A stretch of 11,504 nucleotides of DNA, from contig DDWW01000010.1 of the NCBI GenBank assembly GCA_002347085.1, positions 8,071 to 19,574 on the forward strand, read 5' to 3'. The position numbers and the translations under genes were made by a program. Position 1 is the stretch's first letter, and each line of letters begins with the position of its first letter. The notes beneath the pieces were generated by a model. That model searched no databases. It saw nothing but the letters and a program-made list of their open reading frames with translations, and was not told the origin of the DNA. Shown piece by piece: positions 6,008 to 11,504 of the stretch. This stretch comes from Desulfobulbaceae bacterium UBA2276. Lineage in GTDB: Bacteria > Desulfobacterota > Desulfobulbia > Desulfobulbales > Desulfocapsaceae.

Positions 6008-7306
6008 ATGACTGCAGCAAAAATTGATTACAAGGTAGCCGACATGTCCCTTGCCGCCTGGGGCCGAAAAGAGATCGAGATCGCCGAGACGGAAATGCCT
6101 GGACTGATGGCCTTGCGTAAAGAATATAAGGCGGCACAACCCCTCAAGGGCGCTCGCATCGCTGGATGCCTGCATATGACCATCCAAACTGCCGTGCTCA
6201 TGGAGACCTTAGTTGATCTCGGTGCGGAACTTCGTTGGTCATCCTGCAATATCTTTTCCACCCAGGATCATGCCGCCGCCGCCATGGCCGCTGCCGGAAT
6301 TCCCACCTTTGCCTGGAAAGGGGAAAATGAGGAAGAATTCTGGTGGTGCATCGATCAGACCATCTTTGGGCCAGATAACTGGAAGCCCAATATGATCCTC
6401 GATGATGGAGGCGATCTCACCCTGATCATGCATGAAAAGTACAAAGATGACATGAAAAATATCCGGGGGATCAGTGAGGAAACCACTACTGGCGTCCATA
6501 GACTCAACGAGATGGCCAAAAAAGGTAAACTGATGTGCCCAGCCTTTAATGTCAATGATTCGGTTACCAAATCAAAATTTGACAACCTTTATGGCTGCCG
6601 TGAGTCGCTAATCGACGGCATTAAAAGGGCAACGGATGTAATGATAGCCGGTAAAAACGCGGTGGTTGTTGGCTTTGGCGATGTGGGCAAAGGTTGCGCC
6701 CAGGCACTGCGCGGTATGGGGGCAACCGTCTATATCACGGAAATCGATCCTATCTGCGCCTTGCAGGCGGCAATGGAGGGTTATAGGGTCGTCACCATGG
6801 AAGAAGCTGCCCCCCTTGGAAATATCTTTGTCACCTGCACCGGCAACTTGCGGGTCATCACCCGCTCCCATATGGAACAGATGCCTAACCAGGCCATTGT
6901 CTGTAATATCGGTCACTTTGACTCAGAAATCGACATTGCCGCTATCCGCGATCTTCCTTGGGATAATATCAAACCCCAGGTCGATCATGTGATCTTCCCC
7001 GATGGCAAAAAAATCATCATCCTGGCAGAGGGACGATTGGTCAACCTGGGATGCGCCACAGGCCACCCCAGCTTTGTCATGAGCAACTCATTCACCAATC
7101 AGGTCTTGGCCCAGATTGAACTGTGGCAGAATTATCAAAAATACGAGAACAAGGTCTATTTTCTCCCCAAAAATCTCGATGAGATGGTTGCCAGGTTACA
7201 CCTGCAAAAAATCGGTGCCCATCTTACTACCCTTACCCAGGAACAAGCTGATTATATTGGCGTCCCCCTGGCCGGACCCTATAAACCTGATTATTATCGA
7301 TACTAA
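6008..7306 (+). CDS. ahcY: S-adenosylhomocysteine hydrolase
   Basis: AhcY splits S-adenosylhomocysteine into adenosine and homocysteine with tightly bound NAD+, removing the inhibitor left by SAM-dependent methylation. The 432-residue protein has catalytic His56, Glu158, Lys188, Asp192 and Asn193 in the GCLHMT, GISEETTTG and KSKFDN blocks, the NAD-binding loop GFGDVGKG at 222-229, GHPSFVMSNSFTNQ near 352-365 and the C-terminal KPDYYRY that closes over a neighbouring NAD site. The ATG at 6008 has GAGG about 9 nt upstream and matches the conserved start; the frame is open further upstream but that part overlaps the terminator-like hairpin. The enzyme lacks the insertion of about 40 residues common in many bacterial AhcY proteins and has the length of the animal enzyme. 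It follows metK and converges on the biotin ligase gene. Confidence 0.97.
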   Translation: MTAAKIDYKVADMSLAAWGRKEIEIAETEMPGLMALRKEYKAAQPLKGARIAGCLHMTIQTAVLMETLVDLGAELRWSSCNIFSTQDHAAAAMAAAGIPTFAWKGENEEEFWWCIDQTIFGPDNWKPNMILDDGGDLTLIMHEKYKDDMKNIRGISEETTTGVHRLNEMAKKGKLMCPAFNVNDSVTKSKFDNLYGCRESLIDGIKRATDVMIAGKNAVVVGFGDVGKGCAQALRGMGATVYITEIDPICALQAAMEGYRVVTMEEAAPLGNIFVTCTGNLRVITRSHMEQMPNQAIVCNIGHFDSEIDIAAIRDLPWDNIKPQVDHVIFPDGKKIIILAEGRLVNLGCATGHPSFVMSNSFTNQVLAQIELWQNYQKYENKVYFLPKNLDEMVARLHLQKIGAHLTTLTQEQADYIGVPLAGPYKPDYYRY

Positions 7307-7316
7307 TATCAAGGGG

Positions 7317-7382
7317 CCAGAAGACAGGAAAAATATATAATTTGATACCCATCAATCAGAATATTTTTTCTGTCTTTTCTGG
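7317..7382. repeat. Long hairpin between convergent ahcY and biotin ligase genes
   Basis: Arms 7317-7336 and 7361-7382 are near-perfect reverse complements: 19 Watson-Crick pairs and one G-U wobble (plus strand), with a two-base bulge in the right arm. The 24-nt loop holds a second small stem TTGAT (7342-7346) and ATCAA (7351-7355). The right arm lies inside the last codons of the biotin ligase gene, including its C-terminal residues. T-rich runs are within the arms, so it may act as a bidirectional transcript end, though it lacks a classical trailing U tract. Confidence 0.55.
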
Positions 7383-8141
7383 TCGCTCAAATGGCTTTAC
7401 GGCCAGCGTCACATCTCCGGAAAGCACCATGTGACTCACCCCGGAAGAATCTCGCACCATCAATACTCCATCCTCCTCTACCCCGAGTGACTCGCCATAA
7501 ACTACATTACCGGCGGGGGTAACCCACTGCATCCATTGACCGGCCAGCATATCCCGCTGTCGCCATCGAGTGAGGATCTCGGCAAAGCCTTCCTTGGCTA
7601 ATTGTGACAACAGTTGCAGAAGCTTGGCCCTGATCCCCGCAAAAAGACCCAAAAGTTCAGATTCTTTCCCAGTTTCAATAAAGATGGATGTCGCCGTATC
7701 CCGTAACTCAAGAGGAAGGGCGGCTTTATCTCCATTTACGTTCACCCCTATCCCCACCAGGGCAAAATGCGGCTCAGTCGCATCCTGCAAGGAGGAGGTC
7801 TCTACCAGAATACCGCCACACTTTCGGCCACCAATACAAAGATCATTGGGCCATTTTAACTGAATTTGCAGTTGGCACATTTCCTCCAGCACCAGACTCA
7901 CCGCCAGGCCTGCGGTCAAGGTTATTTGGGAATATGCCTCAACCGAAAGTTCTGGTCGTGCGATAATCGTACAGTAGAGACCATTTCCGGCAGGTGAGTG
8001 CCATGCCTTCCCCAGTCGTCCCCGGCCAGCGTTCTGGCTCCCAGCCAGAACTGCGTACCCATGGGGTTTACCCGCCCCGGCAAGCTCCCGTGCCACCCTG
8101 TTTGTCGAATCAACTGTCTCCAGAAAAAGGATATCGTTCAT
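7356..8141 (-). CDS. birA: Biotin-[acetyl-CoA-carboxylase] ligase, short form
   Basis: The enzyme activates biotin with ATP and attaches it to a lysine of biotin carboxyl carrier domains. The 261-residue protein shows the ligase core GRGRLGKAW at 39-47 (biotinyl-AMP loop), KWPNDL at 96-101, KCGGILVE at 107-114 and VGIGVNVN, followed by a small C-terminal SH3-like domain. It begins directly with the catalytic domain and lacks the N-terminal winged-helix domain of E. coli BirA, so it should be monofunctional and not a biotin-operon repressor. The ATG at 8141 fits the family start; an in-frame TTG at 8168 would overlap the dsr terminator U tract. No good Shine-Dalgarno is seen close to the ATG; AAGGGA lies about 17 nt upstream. 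It follows dsrD on the same strand but behind a strong terminator, so it is probably separately or only weakly expressed from the dsr operon. Confidence 0.93.
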   Translation of the reverse strand: MNDILFLETVDSTNRVARELAGAGKPHGYAVLAGSQNAGRGRLGKAWHSPAGNGLYCTIIARPELSVEAYSQITLTAGLAVSLVLEEMCQLQIQLKWPNDLCIGGRKCGGILVETSSLQDATEPHFALVGIGVNVNGDKAALPLELRDTATSIFIETGKESELLGLFAGIRAKLLQLLSQLAKEGFAEILTRWRQRDMLAGQWMQWVTPAGNVVYGESLGVEEDGVLMVRDSSGVSHMVLSGDVTLAVKPFERPEKTEKIF

Positions 8142-8170
8142 GGTATTCTTGCATATTCCCTTGCACAAAA

Positions 8171-8208
8171 GACAAAAAAAAAGTGCCGAGTTCAGAAACT
8201 CGGCACTT
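8171..8208 (-). terminator. Intrinsic terminator of the dsrABD operon
   Basis: A perfect 12-bp stem (8181-8192 with 8197-8208) with a 4-nt loop is followed in the minus-strand direction by a run of nine T (8182-8174). It lies about 40 nt after the dsrD stop. This is a textbook factor-independent terminator. Confidence 0.92.
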
Positions 8209-8247
8209 CATCAAATCTCAACTTCCAAGAAGTTAAAACTTTAATAC

Positions 8248-8493
8248 TTAATTTACACCACTTTCGCCTTCTTCGTTTTTGATACGATCTTTCATGGCAT
8301 ACATGGTTGTAGAACCGGAAGACCAGAACATCATCTTTCCTTCTTTGACCAGATCATTGGCAGCATTCTTAACCTCACGAGGTTTTGCCTCTGGATCACA
8401 GGTATAAAAATCTTTGATATAGAGCTGTGGTTTCGGAGCAGTTGCTGCCTTCTTCAAGATCGCATCCTTGAGCTCTTCTTTACTTAATGCCAT
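8248..8493 (-). CDS. dsrD: DsrD, activator of dissimilatory sulfite reductase
   Basis: DsrD is a small winged-helix-fold protein encoded beside dsrAB; biochemical work has shown it stimulates sulfite reduction by DsrAB rather than binding DNA. The 81-residue protein starts MALSKEELKDAILKKA, contains QLYIKDFYTCDPEA and the DLVKEGKMMFWSSGSTTMYA block characteristic of the family, and ends in a short acidic tail. The usual length is about 78 residues. The ATG at 8493 is chosen because TAGGAG lies 8 nt upstream; an in-frame start further up would add 11 unconserved residues. It is the third gene of the dsr operon, 91 nt after dsrB, with a strong hairpin in that gap, and is followed by the operon terminator. 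Its presence is typical of reductive-type DsrAB but is also found in some sulfur-disproportionating relatives. Confidence 0.95.
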   Translation of the reverse strand: MALSKEELKDAILKKAATAPKPQLYIKDFYTCDPEAKPREVKNAANDLVKEGKMMFWSSGSTTMYAMKDRIKNEEGESGVN

Positions 8494-8537
8494 AGCGCAA
8501 CTCCTAAAAAAATTATGAACAGGCAAGACACCTGATA

Positions 8538-8573
8538 ATCTGGCCGGAATTAACCAATTTAAACCGGCCAGAT
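8538..8573 (-). repeat. Strong hairpin in the dsrB-dsrD spacer
   Basis: Perfect 10-bp arms ATCTGGCCGG (8538-8547) and CCGGCCAGAT (8564-8573) flank a 16-nt AT-rich loop, in which AATT can pair with AATT. It starts 11 nt after the dsrB stop on the minus strand. No U tract follows, so it is not a normal terminator; an mRNA stability or processing structure is more likely. Confidence 0.7.
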
Positions 8574-8584
8574 CGTCACATCAA

Positions 8585-9712
8585 TTATTTGATATGAGAG
8601 GTGTACTTGAACTGAGTGGTCGTACGCCAAGTGTCATAAGCCAAACGGTAATCATCAATACTCTTGATGGTGAAAGGAATATCACACTTCTCAAAGAACT
8701 TCTCCCAACCAATCCGCTCTGCCCACTCGCCAACACGCTCATATTTACGAGCATCTTTGGCATAGGCCTCAAGGATACCCTTAACAGCGGCAACGGTCTC
8801 AGGCCAACGTGGCGGAGTGTTAGGCAGGAAAGGAATAACCAGTTTGGAGAATTTAGGAGCTGTCCGGCTGTTAGAAACCTTACCACCAACCAAAATGGCG
8901 ATACCGTCACCATCAGGATCAGCCAGAGGCATGGCAGGACACATGGTGTAGCAGTTACCGCAGAACATACAACGTTCGGCGTTAACGGTTACAGTCTTGA
9001 TCTCCTCACCATTGACAGTGGCCTTGGCAGGCTTAACAGCGCCCAGTGGACAGGCGGAAATGGCAAGGGGCAGCTCACAAACACCCGTGATACGCTTGTG
9101 ATCGATCATGGGTGGCTTACGATGCACACCAAGGATAGCGATATCAGAAGCATGAACAGCGCCACACATGTTCAGGCAGCAGGCAAGGGCAATACGTACC
9201 TGAGCTGGCAGAGTCATGGAGGTGAAGTAATCAAAAAGTTCATCCATAACAGCCTTAACAACACCAGAGGCGTCAGTGGCTGGGGTATGGCAATGAACCC
9301 ACCCTTGGGTATGAACGATGTTAGTCACACCGGCACCGGTTCCACCAACAGGGAACCTGTTGCCACGGCCTTTCAGATCGTCCAGCAGGGGCTGAACCTT
9401 GGCCTTGGCATCCACCATGAATTCCACGTTGTTACGGGTGGTGAAGCGGAAGAAACCATCGCAATGTTTGTCCGCGATGTCACACATCTCACGGATAAGC
9501 TCGATGGAAATCAGACGGGCAGCCCCAACGCGGACTGTCCAACACTCATCACCGGTCTCTGATTTATGTACCAGAACACCAGGTTGAGTAATCTCATGCC
9601 ACAGCCATTTACCCTTGTTGGCCTTAATAACTGGGGGATGAAACTCGGAATAGTATCTAGGACCGATGTCGGAAATTCTGTCAACCATCGGATTGGCTGG
9701 ATCATAAGCCAT
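8585..9712 (-). CDS. dsrB: Dissimilatory sulfite reductase, beta subunit
   Basis: DsrB carries the active siroheme of the A2B2 enzyme that reduces sulfite in the cytoplasm, with DsrC as sulfur-accepting partner. The 375-residue protein has the siroheme-linked [4Fe-4S] cysteines Cys141 (in the HTQGWVHCHTPATD block), Cys178, Cys179 and Cys183 (CCLNMC), and ferredoxin-type cysteines Cys221, Cys248, Cys251 and Cys254. All map onto the Desulfovibrio vulgaris DsrB positions (151, 188, 189, 193, 231, 258, 261, 264) with a constant offset of 10. The start at 9712 is supported by AAGGAG about 10 nt upstream. It lies 51 nt after dsrA and 91 nt before dsrD. No frameshift or missing ligand is seen, so the gene should be functional. 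Reductive or disproportionating direction cannot be told without phylogeny. Confidence 0.98.
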   Translation of the reverse strand: MAYDPANPMVDRISDIGPRYYSEFHPPVIKANKGKWLWHEITQPGVLVHKSETGDECWTVRVGAARLISIELIREMCDIADKHCDGFFRFTTRNNVEFMVDAKAKVQPLLDDLKGRGNRFPVGGTGAGVTNIVHTQGWVHCHTPATDASGVVKAVMDELFDYFTSMTLPAQVRIALACCLNMCGAVHASDIAILGVHRKPPMIDHKRITGVCELPLAISACPLGAVKPAKATVNGEEIKTVTVNAERCMFCGNCYTMCPAMPLADPDGDGIAILVGGKVSNSRTAPKFSKLVIPFLPNTPPRWPETVAAVKGILEAYAKDARKYERVGEWAERIGWEKFFEKCDIPFTIKSIDDYRLAYDTWRTTTQFKYTSHIK

Positions 9713-9735
9713 AATGTATAATCTCCTTATATATA

Positions 9736-9750
9736 CGAGTACGTTACTCG
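9736..9750 (-). repeat. Small hairpin in the dsrA-dsrB spacer
   Basis: Arms CGAGTA and TACTCG (6 bp, 3-nt loop) lie between the dsrA stop and the dsrB ribosome-binding site. The stem is short; it may be a minor stability element or chance. Confidence 0.3.
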
Positions 9751-9763
9751 ATTTAACTTCTCA

Positions 9764-11044
9764 TTAGGCTGCGTGGCGAGCACGAAACTCTTCAACATCA
9801 CGTTCAAACCCACCTTCAACCTCTTCTTCCTGCCAGAACACGTAAGGATTGGAACGAGGCTCTTTCACATGCTGCGGAAGTGGCTCAAGACCCATGACTT
9901 TGATGAAAGTGGGCAGCCCAAGACGTTGCATGGTCTCACCGCAACGCTCACGGTTCTTACCTTCTTCCATCCACCAATCCCAGATCTTCTCGATGAACTC
10001 GATCAACTCTTCGAACTCATTGTCGGCCGAAACCTTCATGAAGGGAACAATCAGGGTGGCGAATTGGGCACCATCAAGAATTGGAGCCTTGGCGCCAACG
10101 CAGATGGTTGCGCCTTGGTCGGCACCTGGACGAAGGGCGCGAGGCATAACATTGATACAATGCATGCAACGGGTACACTCGGAATCATCGATCTTCAGCT
10201 CACCACCTTCCATCCACATACACTCTGTTGGACAAAGGTTAATTACTTCTTTCTGAATATCAAATTTACCCCAGTCACGACCGGCATGGGCACCGCCGTT
10301 TCCTGGGATATTGCCAGCGGCATATTCTTTAACGGCAGCCTGGTCAATACGGATATTATCCCTCCAGGTACCGATAACCGCCACATCGGAACGGGCGATA
10401 GAGGCTACGCAGTCATTGGGACAACCGGAAAATTTGAACTTGAATTTATAAGGAAAGGCAGGGCGATGGATCTCGTCCTGATAGTGCATGGTCAAGTGAT
10501 GACAGGCCTCTTCGGTGTCATAGCAAGACCATTCGCAACGAGATTGACCCAAGCAGTTAGCAGGGGTACGCAGGTTGGAACCGGAACCACCGAGATCCTG
10601 CTGAATGTTGTGGGTCAACTCATAGAAGAAAGGCTCCAAAGCCTCAGTACGGCAACCCAGCATAATAATATCGCCGGTTGAACCGTGCATATTGGTCATA
10701 CCGGAACCATATTTCTCCCACAGATCGCAGATATCACGCAGATGCTTGGTGGAATAGTACTTGGAGGCAGGCTGGGCCAGACGAACGGTATGAAAATGCT
10801 CAACACCTGGAAAACGTTTGGGAAGGTCTGAATAACGACCAACGATACCACCACCATATCCGAAAACACCTACAATACCGCCATGCTTCCAATGGGTAAT
10901 TTTCTCCGTGAAAGACAGCTCTAACTGGCCAAGAATATCCCAACAATCCGGATTTTTCTCTGCCTGTCGTTTGATGTCGGTAACGAAGCTTGGCCATGGG
11001 CCTTTTTCAAGCTCGTCCAACAGGGGTGTCTCATGCTTTGCCAT
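9764..11044 (-). CDS. dsrA: Dissimilatory sulfite reductase, alpha subunit
   Basis: DsrA is the structural partner of DsrB in the A2B2 dissimilatory sulfite reductase. The 426-residue protein has the siroheme/[4Fe-4S] motif C-x5-C at Cys164 and Cys170 and C-x3-C at Cys208 and Cys212, and the ferredoxin-domain cysteines Cys271, Cys290, Cys293 and Cys296. All eight correspond to D. vulgaris DsrA positions (177, 183, 221, 225, 284, 303, 306, 309) with a constant offset of 13. The block FKFSGCPNDCVASIARSD is diagnostic of the family. The ATG at 11044 has a strong AAAGGAGG site 6 nt upstream. It opens the dsrABD operon, read from a near-consensus promoter about 210 nt upstream. The D. vulgaris subunit is slightly longer at its N-terminus; the short N-terminus here looks genuine given the ribosome-binding site. 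Confidence 0.98.
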   Translation of the reverse strand: MAKHETPLLDELEKGPWPSFVTDIKRQAEKNPDCWDILGQLELSFTEKITHWKHGGIVGVFGYGGGIVGRYSDLPKRFPGVEHFHTVRLAQPASKYYSTKHLRDICDLWEKYGSGMTNMHGSTGDIIMLGCRTEALEPFFYELTHNIQQDLGGSGSNLRTPANCLGQSRCEWSCYDTEEACHHLTMHYQDEIHRPAFPYKFKFKFSGCPNDCVASIARSDVAVIGTWRDNIRIDQAAVKEYAAGNIPGNGGAHAGRDWGKFDIQKEVINLCPTECMWMEGGELKIDDSECTRCMHCINVMPRALRPGADQGATICVGAKAPILDGAQFATLIVPFMKVSADNEFEELIEFIEKIWDWWMEEGKNRERCGETMQRLGLPTFIKVMGLEPLPQHVKEPRSNPYVFWQEEEVEGGFERDVEEFRARHAA

Positions 11045-11184
11045 GAATTTTCCTCCTTTAAAATTACTAGTTTAACTTCAACCCTTACCAAAAATATACA
11101 CACCAACACTCTTCAACTTATTCACAAAAGATACAAGACAAACAGGGGGGTTGGCTCTTACTCACTTGAATGTTTCACCTTGCA

Positions 11185-11207
11185 GATACCACCCTCTGGA
11201 TAGTATC
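11185..11207 (-). repeat. Hairpin in the dsrA leader RNA
   Basis: In the minus-strand transcript GAUACUAUCC (11207-11198) pairs with GGGUGGUAUC (11194-11185) over 10 positions with an AGA loop. Two of the pairs are G-U, which would be C-A mismatches in the opposite strand, so the structure favours the dsrA transcript direction. Function unknown. Confidence 0.45.
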
Positions 11208-11259
11208 GCGTAAAGGCTTACCTCAAACCATCTCCCCTTGAATATTCATTCAGCGTCCG

Positions 11260-11288
11260 ACAATATCTCTGAACAATTTTTTTGTCAA
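11260..11288 (-). promoter_or_regulatory. Sigma-70 promoter of the dsrABD operon
   Basis: On the minus strand a perfect TTGACA (11288-11283) is separated by exactly 17 bp from TATTGT (11265-11260), a four-of-six match to TATAAT including the key first A and last T. Transcription would start near 11253. A perfect palindrome TGAATATTCA (11239-11248) lies just downstream of that start and could be an operator. Confidence 0.75.
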
Positions 11289-11314
11289 CAAAAAACGAAT
11301 GAGAATTCACCCGG

Positions 11315-11334
11315 AAATGAACCTGTATTCATTT
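11315..11334. repeat. Dyad upstream of the dsr promoter, candidate activator site
   Basis: Arms AAATGAA (11315-11321) and TTCATTT (11328-11334) are perfect reverse complements with a 6-bp spacer. The centre is about 70 bp upstream of the predicted dsrA transcription start, a usual place for an activator. The TGA-N8-TCA core is loosely like CRP/FNR-family sites, but the match is weak and the sequence is AT-rich. Confidence 0.35.
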
Positions 11335-11412
11335 TTATTCCTGCTCTTTCGCCCACAACTTTAGCCATGGCCTTCTCGCTGTTCAATGAATTCTGCAGGG
11401 CTTCATTTGGCA

Positions 11413-11448
11413 CAAAAAAAACCCGCATTCCTTTATGGAAGCGGGTTT
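11413..11448 (-). terminator. Intrinsic terminator of the upstream RNA gene
   Basis: On the minus strand GAAACCCGC-side arm 11448-11441 pairs with 11426-11419 over 8 bp, with an additional GGAA/TTCC pairing inside across a single-base bulge. The hairpin is followed by a run of T (11421-11413). It lies about 36 nt after the CCA end of the RNA gene at the window edge and insulates it from the dsr promoter. Confidence 0.85.
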
Positions 11449-11483
11449 CATTTACTTCTTTGAACGCCATTGAGCTAAAAAAA

Positions 11484-11504
11484 TGGTGGAGGCGGGGTCA
11501 ATCG
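11484..11504 (-). ncRNA. 3' end of a tRNA-like RNA, possibly tmRNA, truncated
   Basis: Read on the minus strand the last 21 bases end in CGCCTCC-A-CCA preceded by CGATT, the layout of a T loop, T-stem strand, acceptor strand, discriminator A and CCA tail. An acceptor strand CGCCTCC would pair with a 5' end GGGGGCG, including a G-U at position 3-70, a feature of alanine-accepting RNAs and common in tmRNA. A terminator follows closely, as usual for ssrA. An oddity is G rather than the nearly invariant C at position 61. Only the 3' end is present, so a tRNA cannot be excluded. Confidence 0.5.

Larger units (their letters stand above)
11045..11483. promoter_or_regulatory. Gene-free region upstream of dsrA
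   Basis: These 439 bp hold no convincing gene. From dsrA outward they contain the ribosome-binding site, a leader of about 209 nt with a 10-bp hairpin, a near-consensus promoter, a 7+7 bp dyad upstream of the promoter, and a terminator serving the RNA gene at the window edge. An open frame at 11285-11470 on the minus strand runs through the terminator, lacks a ribosome-binding site and is not believed. Confidence 0.6.

Noticed and set aside
7342..7355. TTGAT-N4-ATCAA, an exact match to the FNR-box pattern
   Set aside because: It lies in the loop of a hairpin between the 3' ends of two convergent genes, with no promoter nearby, and is more simply the inner stem of that hairpin.
8594..9562. 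Long plus-strand open frame of 322 codons opposite dsrB
   Set aside because: It is the antisense shadow of dsrB; the minus-strand frame carries all conserved DsrB cysteines.
9773..10681. Plus-strand open frame of 302 codons opposite dsrA
   Set aside because: It is the antisense shadow of dsrA, with no ribosome-binding site and no recognisable protein.
11285..11470. 61-codon open frame on the minus strand upstream of dsrA
   Set aside because: It runs through an intrinsic terminator, overlaps the dsr promoter, has no ribosome-binding site and does not resemble a known protein.

Overview
The window most likely comes from a sulfite/sulfate-reducing or sulfur-disproportionating member of the Desulfobacterota, perhaps Desulfobulbales-like. 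The main evidence is a complete dsrA-dsrB-dsrD operon with every siroheme/[4Fe-4S] and ferredoxin-type cysteine in place. A Kdo-pathway gene (kdsD) shows a Gram-negative envelope. The order-level assignment is inference from gene content and general sequence character; no database was searched. The genes are otherwise ordinary chromosomal ones, and I see no integrase, transposase or CRISPR array.

Layout. (1) 3-1427 (+): the 3' part of a repeat-rich (TPR-like) protein, cut by the window start, ending in two tandem copies of an unrecognised domain of about 85 residues. (2) 3117-1470 (-): kdsD, then a CooT-like small nickel protein, then a small helical protein with a seven-histidine C-terminus. 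(3) 4237-3248 (-): a YhdH/AcuI-type quinone oxidoreductase. (4) 4238-4599: a gene-free divergent region of about 360 bp with a promoter, a long metK leader and several inverted repeats. (5) 4600-5763 and 6008-7306 (+): metK and ahcY, two enzymes of the S-adenosylmethionine cycle, separated by about 245 bp that holds a nested stem-loop and an intrinsic-terminator-like hairpin just before ahcY. (6) 8141-7356 (-): a short biotin-protein ligase, convergent with ahcY. (7) 11044-8249 (-): dsrA, dsrB and dsrD, ending in a clear intrinsic terminator. (8) 11045-11504: a gene-free stretch with a near-consensus promoter and a long leader for dsrA, a terminator, and at the window edge the 3' end of a tRNA-like RNA, possibly tmRNA.

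How the genes work together. DsrAB reduces sulfite, with DsrD as its small activator. MetK makes SAM; AhcY removes the S-adenosylhomocysteine left after methyl transfer. SAM-dependent methylation also feeds siroheme synthesis, so the sulfur and SAM genes are metabolically connected, but no regulatory link can be read from the sequence. The CooT-like protein beside a histidine-tailed protein recalls the CooT/CooJ nickel pair of carbon monoxide dehydrogenase maturation, here without a visible CO dehydrogenase.

The genes themselves belong mostly to known families. The less explained material is the nickel-type small-protein pair, the duplicated C-terminal domain of the first gene, and a set of strong hairpins at transcript ends and leaders (metK, ahcY, dsrA, and the dsrB-dsrD spacer).
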